Part shown: positions 59,601 through 64,000 of the stretch, piece by piece | How positions within the stretch are numbered: position 1 is the first letter of the stretch | Layout: each line of letters starts with the position of its first letter | Source: Eonycteris spelaea | Taxonomy: Eukaryota > Chordata > Mammalia > Chiroptera > Pteropodidae | DNA length: 64,000 nt | Assembly (NCBI GenBank): GCA_003508835.1 | Contig: PUFA01000003.1 | Span: 19,973,501-20,037,500 of the forward strand | Direction of reading: 5' to 3' | Made by a program: the position numbers and the translations under genes | The notes under the pieces: generated by a model | Databases searched by the model: none | What the model saw: the letters and a program-made list of their open reading frames with translations, nothing else | What the model was told of the DNA's origin: nothing

Positions 59601-60302
59601 CAAGGGCCACCCTTTGAGTAAGGAAAGAAATAACAACAATAACGATATTTATTGTAGAAAGAGCTAAAGCAAACTTGATAAAAAGTGAAGAACTGGTTCA
59701 TCGAGGTGAAAGGATTCGGGGTGTTCACTGTCCTATTTTTAACTTTTTCATTGGGGTGTGCTATGCCCCTTAGGTAGAGACAGCACCAATTAACTTCAAA
59801 GAAATTAATCCATTTAATAAACAATAAATCAAATCATTATGTTCAACACCTAAAACGAACACAATGTTGTAAGTCAATTATATCTCAAAACTGGGGGGTG
59901 GGGTGGGGGAACCTAAAAAGCAATGAAATGTATTCCAAATTAGATACATATTTTCCAGAAGATATGCTCCTTTGAATTATGTATGCCATTGCTTCTGGAG
60001 TCAGAGAATGACTCAAATTATAAATATCTTTAACTATTATTAACTAATTCATCATTATGACATGTTAAAGGAATTATTTTCAGAAACTGAAAACATAAAG
60101 CAACAGGAATGAACACTGTCCTCTGCCCTACTAACCTGTATGACATTGCCTACAATGACACTGTCAACAGTCTCAGGCTGTACTTTGCCCGCAGCCAAGG
60201 CAGCCCTGGCAGCAAATTCAGTCAAGTCCACAGCTGTGAAGTCCTTCAGAAGACCTCCATAAGCTCCAAAGGGTGTTCGCTTAGCAGCAACAATAAACAC
60301 AC
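44539..60302 (-). CDS. ACAA2: ACAA2, mitochondrial 3-ketoacyl-CoA thiolase: exons 2-10, 5' end outside window
   Basis: Gene span from exon 2 to the expected stop. The product is the mitochondrial matrix thiolase that cleaves 3-ketoacyl-CoA with CoA to acetyl-CoA and a shortened acyl-CoA, the last step of beta-oxidation. Nine exons can be read in order, all with AG/GT borders and phases that fit the 397-residue mammalian protein: 60136-60302, 58253-58381, 56596-56712, 54947-55094, 52586-52760, 51934-52066, 49047-49118, 46895-47046, 44539-44624. Family hallmarks are present: LCGSGFQ with Cys92, the NEAFAPQ motif, a GHP motif codon set with His352, and CIGGGQG with Cys382. Exon 1 (first five codons plus one base) is not in the window. 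Exons 2-5 are intact. Exons 6-10 carry many single-base indels, so no continuous frame can be read through them. The presence of introns rules out a processed copy. Identity is very sure; whether the gene is functional here depends on whether the indels are assembly errors. Confidence 0.96.
44775..45430 (-). repeat. L1 3' end
   Basis: Reverse L1: the AGTTTCAGGTGTACAACACAG terminal block (shortened), the CATGTTGTTGCAGATGCAGG block, GAGTACTATTCCATTGTATA, AATAAGGCTGCAATGAACAT. It lies within ACAA2 intron 9, 150 bp upstream of exon 10 in gene terms. Confidence 0.9.
45430..46750 (-). repeat. L1 5' portion and ORF2 piece
   Basis: 45430-45720 is antisense ORF2 (CTGAAGTGAGTCTCTCGTAT, ATTTCATCCATTTACATTTA). 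45720-46750 resembles antisense L1/HAL1 5' region (ATAATGTGTCTTGGTGTGGG, TTCTTTCATTTGGGACATGT). Together with the 3' end at 44775 it may be one L1 lacking most of ORF2, or neighbouring insertions. Confidence 0.65.
46895..47046 (-). CDS. ACAA2: ACAA2 exon 9 (residues 319-369), with His352; frame broken
   Basis: 152 bp where 155 are expected. It opens cleanly with VNEAFAPQYLAVEKS, then five single-base changes follow (lost T, gained C, lost A, lost G, lost T), all within short homopolymers. Read literally it meets a TGA soon after SKTM. The codons for NGGAIALGHP are all there apart from one missing G just before the catalytic His352 codon. Acceptor AAG at 47047-47049, donor GTACTT. Confidence 0.93.
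47310..47570 (+). repeat. MIR SINE ending in a (TTA)n run
   Basis: Forward MIR (GTTCTAGAGCTAGATGAACA, CAAATCTTGACTGTACGC, ACCAAGAGTACTCAATGAAT), followed by ATT triplets at 47542-47564. In ACAA2 intron 8. Confidence 0.75.
47571..51409 (-). other. ACAA2: ACAA2 introns 8 and 7 outside exon 8 and MIR: no feature seen
   Basis: AT-rich intronic sequence. A short G-rich tract at about 48598-48632 is the only local peculiarity noted. Confidence 0.6.
49047..49118 (-). CDS. ACAA2: ACAA2 exon 8 (residues 295-318), +1 base
   Basis: 72 bp where 71 are expected. It encodes GP-V-AI-GALKKTGLSLKDMDLVE if one extra base in the GTTCTCTGCC stretch is discounted. With that base the frame shifts early in the exon. 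Borders are normal: acceptor TAG at 49119-49121, donor GTAAAT. It precedes the NEAFAPQ exon, as in other mammals. Confidence 0.92.
51410..51610 (+). repeat. MIR SINE
   Basis: Forward MIR: CACCCGTGCTCCATCACTTA, TGCTTCAGTTTTCTCATTCC. In ACAA2 intron 7. Confidence 0.65.
51934..52066 (-). CDS. ACAA2: ACAA2 exon 7 (residues 252-294), frame broken
   Basis: 133 bp where 130 are expected. In-frame islands read VVIIASEDAV and GCDPSIMGIG. Between them are a lost C, an extra C, a lost A in an A-run, a 3-base gain near the TPLA codons and an extra C before the GCDPS codons. The net change is +3, so the exon happens to keep its outer phase and stays open, but with altered residues in the middle. The acceptor is TAG and the donor is GTAAGT, both sound. 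Confidence 0.93.
52586..52760 (-). CDS. ACAA2: ACAA2 exon 6 (residues 193-251), frame broken
   Basis: 175 bp where 176 are expected. The start is clean (NDAGCFNNEMVPIEV), with acceptor CAG at 52761-52763 and donor GTAGGT. After that, at least five one-base differences from the expected mammalian sequence shift the frame: a lost A after GAGGTG, a lost A and a lost C around the HARPQTTLEQ codons, an extra T in the following TT run, and an extra base in the FKK run. All are in or next to homopolymers. The surrounding bases still match the codons for QTMQVDEHARPQ and TVTAGNAS. Read literally, the exon would not code for thiolase past about residue 208. Confidence 0.93.
52985..53770 (-). repeat. 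L1 3' portion, inverted relative to the L1 at 41-44 kb
   Basis: Reverse complement of the same L1 family as 43180-43980. Shared blocks include CACAGCTGCTTTATCTGATC, CCTGGCCACCGTGAATAATG and GAGGTGGTATCTCATTGTGG. It lies in ACAA2 intron 5, just past the last indel-rich exon. Confidence 0.9.
54590..54905 (-). repeat. L1 3' end
   Basis: Reverse L1 terminal block (AAAATTGAGGTATAATTGAT, CATAGTGATTTGATATTTGT, ACCCCTCTACAG border). Also in ACAA2 intron 5, ending about 40 bp from exon 5. Confidence 0.85.
54947..55094 (-). CDS. ACAA2: ACAA2 exon 5 (residues 144-192 plus one base)
   Basis: 148 bp, intact. It reads LEDSLWAGLTDQHVQLPMAI, then TAENLAAKYQISREDCDKYA and LQSQQRWKA. This is the loop-domain region (MxxTAENLA motif) that covers the substrate pocket in thiolases. 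The acceptor is TAG at 55095-55097; the donor is GTCAGT. It ends in phase 1, and the next exon supplies CT to complete Ala193. Confidence 0.97.
55894..56075 (-). mobile_element. 5S-rRNA-derived SINE (fruit-bat MEG-R type)
   Basis: On the minus strand, bases 56075-55975 match mammalian 5S rRNA from about nucleotide 17 to the 3' end, including the internal pol III promoter (AGCTAAGCAGGG, TTAGTACTTGGATGGGAGAC). The match is followed by an 81-bp A-rich tail region (55974-55894) with a short unique core (GGATTGTAAGCTGACAAGGT). An 11-bp direct repeat CTATCATTTTT flanks it (55883-55893 and 56076-56086), so it was retroposed. It lies in ACAA2 intron 4 in the gene's sense orientation. 5S-derived SINEs are known from Pteropodidae (MEG-RS/RL); which subfamily this is I cannot say. 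Confidence 0.85.
56596..56712 (-). CDS. ACAA2: ACAA2 exon 4 (residues 105-143)
   Basis: 117 bp, phase 0 at both ends, intact. It reads DICVKDAEVVLCGGTENMSQ and ends with NARFGTKLGSDLK. The GGTE(N/S)MSQAP motif of thiolases is present. The acceptor is TAG at 56713-56715. The donor reads AAG|GTTGGA, a poor match to the GTRAGT consensus. Confidence 0.96.
57540..57745 (+). repeat. MIR SINE
   Basis: Good forward MIR: CCTTGCCTATAAAATGGGAA, TAATAGTCATTGCCTCATAG, GGCACATAGGAAGCCCTCAA. In ACAA2 intron 3. Confidence 0.85.
57745..58085 (-). repeat. L1 3' end
   Basis: Reverse L1: TACCATAAAATTCACCACTT, GTGTACAGTTCACTGAGTAC, GGTGGAATCATACAGTTTTG. In ACAA2 intron 3. Confidence 0.85.
58253..58381 (-). CDS. 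ACAA2: ACAA2 exon 3 (residues 62-104), with catalytic Cys92
   Basis: 129 bp, phase 0 at both ends, intact. It reads SSSDAVYLARHVGLRVGIPK and ends with NRLCGSGFQSIVSGCQ. The cysteine of LCGSG is residue 92 by exon arithmetic, the acyl-accepting nucleophile of thiolases. The acceptor is CAG at 58382-58384 behind a pyrimidine-rich tract; the donor is GTATG. There are no indels or stops. Confidence 0.97.
58685..58785 (+). repeat. MER5-like fragment, 5' side
   Basis: GTGGTTCTCACCCTGGGCC and CATTGGAATAACCAGGAAAG match the start of MER5-group elements. It appears cut off by the Tigger copy that follows; a likely continuation is at 59385-59440. Confidence 0.55.
58785..59380 (+). mobile_element. Tigger-family (pogo/TcMar) DNA transposon, transposase remnant
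   Basis: The 5' part starts near CAGTTACTCATGATAAGCCA. A broken transposase N-terminus follows, with fragments like APKHKSSDAGNS, then KVLPLSKNVKVLTLIRKKK and MVAKTYSKSKSSTHE, which fit the CENP-B-like N-terminal helix-turn-helix of Tigger transposases. The middle is deleted and the 3' end reads to GTGGACCACTGTA. A 31-bp inverted duplication interrupts the coding tract at about 59068-59098. In ACAA2 intron 2, opposite strand. Confidence 0.8.
59471..59625 (+). mobile_element. MER5A (non-autonomous hAT-Charlie)
   Basis: Nearly complete: starts CACTGCTTCCCAAGCTTTAA, has GCATTTCTAAACATTTCCCA, and ends GGGCCACCCTTTGAGTAAGG. Confidence 0.8.
59815..59895 (+). repeat. L1 3' terminal fragment
   Basis: GTTCAACACCTAAAACGAAC and GTAAGTCAATTATATCTCAA, the end of L1 3' UTRs, followed by a G-rich run instead of a tail. 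Confidence 0.7.
60136..60302 (-). CDS. ACAA2: ACAA2 exon 2 (residues 6-61)
   Basis: 167 bp, completely open. It starts by completing the split Gly6 codon, then reads VFIVAAKRTPFGAYGG and continues to ETVDSVIVGNVIQ. This is the N-terminal strand-helix start of the thiolase fold, including the conserved AAKRTPFGA motif. The acceptor AG is at 60303-60304; the donor begins GTTAG at 60135-60131. The phase-1 start means exon 1 must end with one base of a glycine codon, as in other mammals. The 5' polypyrimidine tract is weak but usable. The mitochondrial targeting information of ACAA2 lies in this uncleaved N-terminus (known for the family). Confidence 0.97.
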
Positions 60303-60734
60303 CTATTGCAATGAGGAGAGATTTGTAAGCAATTAAAGACTAGTCAACATCCCTTAGCATGCTTTAAATAATCTTCCTGGGAAATCTTATTAAAGTTCAG
60401 TTTTCCATTAGATAGCTGAACATCTTTGCACACGCACAAAGTCTCCTAAAAACAATCTGAGCACACATTTCCACATATTGTCAAGTAACTATGGGACTTT
60501 GAACAATGGATTTGTGTCTAGGTATTGAACTATAATTAAGAGCATTCAAACATTATACTACTATTAGTATCTAAGCATAGTACCCCTGTTTATGCCAGTG
60601 ATCTCTTTCTATGAACTAAACCTATCCTAAAATAAACAAACTCAGCTTCTTTTATTCCTTTGAGAAATTTACCATCTAAAAGAGTGTTAGGAGCAACATA
60701 TATAATTTAGAACAGACCCAGAACCATAATTAGA

Positions 60735-61045
60735 ACAGATATAATATTCAGATATTTACAAAAGACCATAAATATCAATTTGGTGCAACAGGAAGACAGT
60801 AAAAAGATCAGTGGTTGCCAGGGGTGAGTAGGGAAAAGGGGAGATGCACAGGTGAAGCACAAGGGATTTTGAGGGCTGTGAAACTACTCTTTATGATACT
60901 GTACTGGTGGATACACATCATTATATACATTTGTCAAAGCCCATGGAATGTGTAACACAAAAAATGAACCTTAATGGAAACTGCAGATGTTAGTTAATCA
61001 CAATATACCAGGACTGGCTCATCAAATGTAACAAATGTACCACAC
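60735..61045 (+). repeat. L1M 3' UTR
   Basis: AGATCAGTGGTTGCCAGGGG, CTTTATGATACTGTACTGGT, CCCATGGAATGTGTAACACA, GTAACAAATGTACCACACC. Confidence 0.85.
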
Positions 61046-63094
61046 CAATTGTCAGGTGAAATGATTCTGGTAAAGTGACCAAGGCCATTTTTGGAAGCAA
61101 GCTGACCCCAGTTCATAGATGGAGGGATGGGGCCGTATCATTTGAAGGGAATATTCTTGCATAGATAAGTGCGCCCCTTAAGTTTTTTACTGCTTTGGAT
61201 TATACTGCCCTTACTATGCCGTGCCACGTGGCTACAAGCTGCCTGTTAGCCCATGGCTACAAGCCACCTGTGTAAACACGTGCCACTCAGCTATTATAAC
61301 AGGCCGCATTCCTTTTCGCGTGTGTATCTACCCTCTTCCTGTCTTCCTGCTAAGATGCTGCTTCTGTTGCTAAGTTCTCTTAAACTCTTGATGTAATTTT
61401 AGAGTTGTCAGCCTCTTTTCATGGTCTCTTGGCTCCAGGACATTTTTCTAAAACTGATGCAAGATGTTAATAATACTGGGGTAGGATAAGGGGTTCTACA
61501 ACCATTAATTTATCAGAAACGATGGAGGCTAATTTCATGTTTCTCTATAAATTTCCTTTCGTGAATTTCTTCCTCTATAATCTAAGAGATCATTTTTTGT
61601 GTGGGAAAGTACTAATGGTTCAATATAACTACAAAAAAGTGTGTGTGTCAGGGGGGAATAAAAACAAAAGCAAGAACTTCCTGTTGTACCACTTTTGCTT
61701 ACTGTACTTCCAGACTGTAAAAGTTATCTTGAATAAGGCTAACACTGAATTAATACAATATTTTGAATGAGAAAATGTTATTAAATATATTTTTAAAATA
61801 ATATGGGCTGTGTAGATATAAAGACTAGATAATTTAACAAGTTTTTTTTTTTCTGTAATTTCATAACCTGGATACCACGTCAATAATTATTTGATCTGAT
61901 GCCATTTTTTTCACGTGGCCGGCTGTTAAAAAGTCTACGATTTCATCTTTAACCCTGAACCAAAATCTTGTTTATTTTAAAAGGCTCTAAAAATTCAGAA
62001 GCTAAAACTAAAAGACAGTGAAAAGACATTAATCCAGAGTATAGTCAGAAATACCAAGAACGGTCCTGGCAAGGTAGCGATGTGACTATAGAGAAAAAAA
62101 CAACAGTAGAAGAGAAACAGGAATTCTGCCTTCCTTTCTATCACATCATTGGGTAAATTTTGACTCATTGAATTAGAGCAACTACAGACAGCAACTAAGA
62201 CAAATGAAGGAAAATTGCATCCATTTGTTTCAGGGTTAAAGTAATTTGGCAGCCCAGCCTAACTACCTTGAAAGGATACACAAACATTCCCTAAAAAGGT
62301 AATGAGCAGTAAGAGAACTAATATTTGTCGGGGTAACCCTCCTGCCAAACACTGGGATGGGTACTAGTACATGACTGGGGAATTGGTTTTGTTGACGGAA
62401 ATCTGACAAAGTAAGGATCTTTACCAAAGCCATCAAATGTGTCCTTTTCCTACCATAATCAGTCACATGTTCTCTCTTATCCACTAATCGTGCAAGCACT
62501 TGGTATGCTACTTGAGGAAAGTGACTAGAATGTGTTCTAACTAGCCAATAATAATTGCTATTTGAAGCGCACGTCTTGGGTTGTTGTCACAGCCATGAAC
62601 TACCTCGGTTATTTTACTTTTCTGGACATCAGTATTCTCAACTGTAAAACAAGGAAATGGCTGAAAATATGATCGCTAGCTCTAGAACCATAGTAAACTG
62701 TATCACCGATTTATAAACTTTATAACTCCTTAATACAGGTATTGATATACATTCTTTTCCCTTACTGGGCTCACAGTTTCCGTCAACTTTTCAGAGGGCT
62801 CTTGTATTACAAAAAATGGTAAGAACCACACTGAAAAATATTAAATCATAAAAAAATTACCTTTTTAAAAAGATGCCCATTACACTGCAGCTTTCAAATG
62901 AATTGGTTTTTTTGAACACTTCGTCTAAGGAAATCAGCGTGCTATTTTATTAAGTAAATTCGGAGTTGGAAAGAACACTGACAAGTTAAATCCAATTGTA
63001 AGAAACTGCACACGCTACCTTTTGACTCAGCATACCTATTTTTCACTTGAACTATTCACATGCCATTTTGGCTCTTTGGAGCTCCAGACACGCC

Positions 63095-63690
63095 CCCCCC
63101 CCCCCATCCAACTGCCTACCTGACATCTGCACTTGAGTGCCTGAATCTTCCTTTCCAAATCTATTCTTTCCCATTTTCCTCTGTAACCAGTACCATCATG
63201 AACACAATTCTTCAAATTAGAAATCCAAAGTCATTCTTGACATTTCCTTCTCATTGACCTGTTACTTTCATCAAGTTCTATCAAATCCATCTCCAAATTT
63301 GTCAAATCATCTCTCCCCCTATTCCCCCAACTTAATGCCACCCCCCCCCGCCCCCCCTTGAGTCCAAACCACCACTTGTTGTTGCTTGGACCTCTGCAAT
63401 ATTCTTAAATGGTCTTAAATTCTCCTGGTTGTTACATATAGTCTTAGAGCCCTGAGGAAATCAGGGCAGTGGGGAAATCAGATCCTGTCATTCCTCCTAC
63501 CTGAAAGTCTTCTATATTGTCTTCCACTGAATTTAGAATACAGTCCCATCTCCTTCACAGAGCCCACTGGACCCTGACCAACAGACTTGGTTCTTAGATC
63601 CAGTCAAGTGTTTTCCTGCCTCGAGACCTTGGTATAAAGTGTTCTAACTATCCTTCAAAGGACACATAACATAGACTTTCACATGTTTAA
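63095..63690 (+). repeat. L2 LINE fragment with poly(C) runs
   Basis: CAACTGCCTACCTGACATCT, then CAAAGTCATTCTTGACATTT and AATACAGTCCCATCTCCTTC follow the L2 order seen also at 37.1-37.7 kb. Poly(C) runs at about 63090-63106 and 63341-63358. Confidence 0.65.
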
Positions 63691-64000
63691 AACTAAAAAT
63701 TTCATTGCCTGTGACCGCTTGTTATGAAAAGAGAATTTACATAATTTTTATTTAAAAGGTTATTTTTATGTACTAAATGCACTTGATTAAAGCCCCTCAA
63801 AGGAATGTAAGGGAAAGGGTAAAAGGCAGGTCTTCAACAGAAGGCCAACCAGCATTTTGGAGGAGCAGGTCACTCAGACAGAAATTCTCTGCCAGCTCTA
63901 AGGAATGCCAACTCCCTGAAAACCCTACCCACTCCCATACAAGCCCAGGGTATCTGCAATGCACTCCTGTCCCAAGATGCCTCAGGCTTATGGCTCCACC

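Larger units (their letters stand above)
60303..64000 (-). other. ACAA2: ACAA2 intron 1 (partial)
   Basis: No start-codon exon or CpG-rich promoter is visible up to the window edge, so exon 1 lies beyond 64000. The intron holds an L1 3' end (60735-61045), an unassigned LTR-like stretch (about 61.1-61.45 kb), AT-rich unique sequence and an L2 copy (63095-63690). Confidence 0.8.

Noticed and set aside
44539..60302. ACAA2 processed pseudogene
   Set aside because: All introns are present with AG/GT borders and conserved phases, so this is the genomic locus, not a retrocopy.
61500..64000. ACAA2 exon 1 and promoter
   Set aside because: No ATG followed by a short MALLR-like reading with a donor, and no CpG island. 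The gene start must be past 64000.

Overview
This is a mammalian nuclear window. It holds one protein-coding gene, the distal part of ACAA2 (mitochondrial 3-ketoacyl-CoA thiolase), on the minus strand from about 44.1 kb to the right edge. About 44 kb of gene-free, repeat-rich sequence lies downstream of it. The host looks like a laurasiatherian mammal and most likely an Old World fruit bat (Pteropodidae). The repeats are the general mammalian set (MIR, L2, MER5, MER20, Tigger, MLT1-type LTRs, many ages of L1). In addition, intron 4 of ACAA2 carries a 5S-rRNA-derived SINE with an 11-bp target-site duplication, a SINE type described from fruit bats (MEG-R family). The species call is an inference from that element.

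Layout. 1-37 kb: no gene recognised; an MLT1-type LTR, MIR, L2 and old L1 3' ends, microsatellites, and long unassigned stretches (31.7-36.7 kb is relatively GC-rich). 37-44 kb: an L2 copy, a MER20, an old L1 3' end, then a younger L1 (about 40.87-44.09 kb, +) in which a GC-rich 5'-UTR-like segment is joined to mid-ORF2. 44.1-47.0 kb: 3' UTR and exons 10 and 9 of ACAA2, with the terminal exon lying between the facing 3' ends of two L1s. 47-60.3 kb: exons 8 to 2 with introns holding L1, MIR, the 5S SINE, a Tigger transposon and MER5 copies. 60.3-64 kb: intron 1, with L1 and L2 fragments. Exon 1 and the promoter lie beyond the window.

ACAA2 exons 2-5 (residues 7-192) are perfectly open with matching phases and contain the nucleophile Cys92. 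Exons 6-10 have correct splice sites and clear identity, and retain the His352 and Cys382 codons. They contain about 17 small, mostly homopolymer-type indels that break the frame repeatedly. This pattern is more like an unpolished long-read patch than gene decay, but it is the main point to check. The other notable finds are a 26-bp near-perfect hairpin inside the Tigger copy, best explained by a template-switch inverted duplication, and the 5S SINE itself. I found no bacterial-type system, CRISPR array, functional RNA gene or new protein family.
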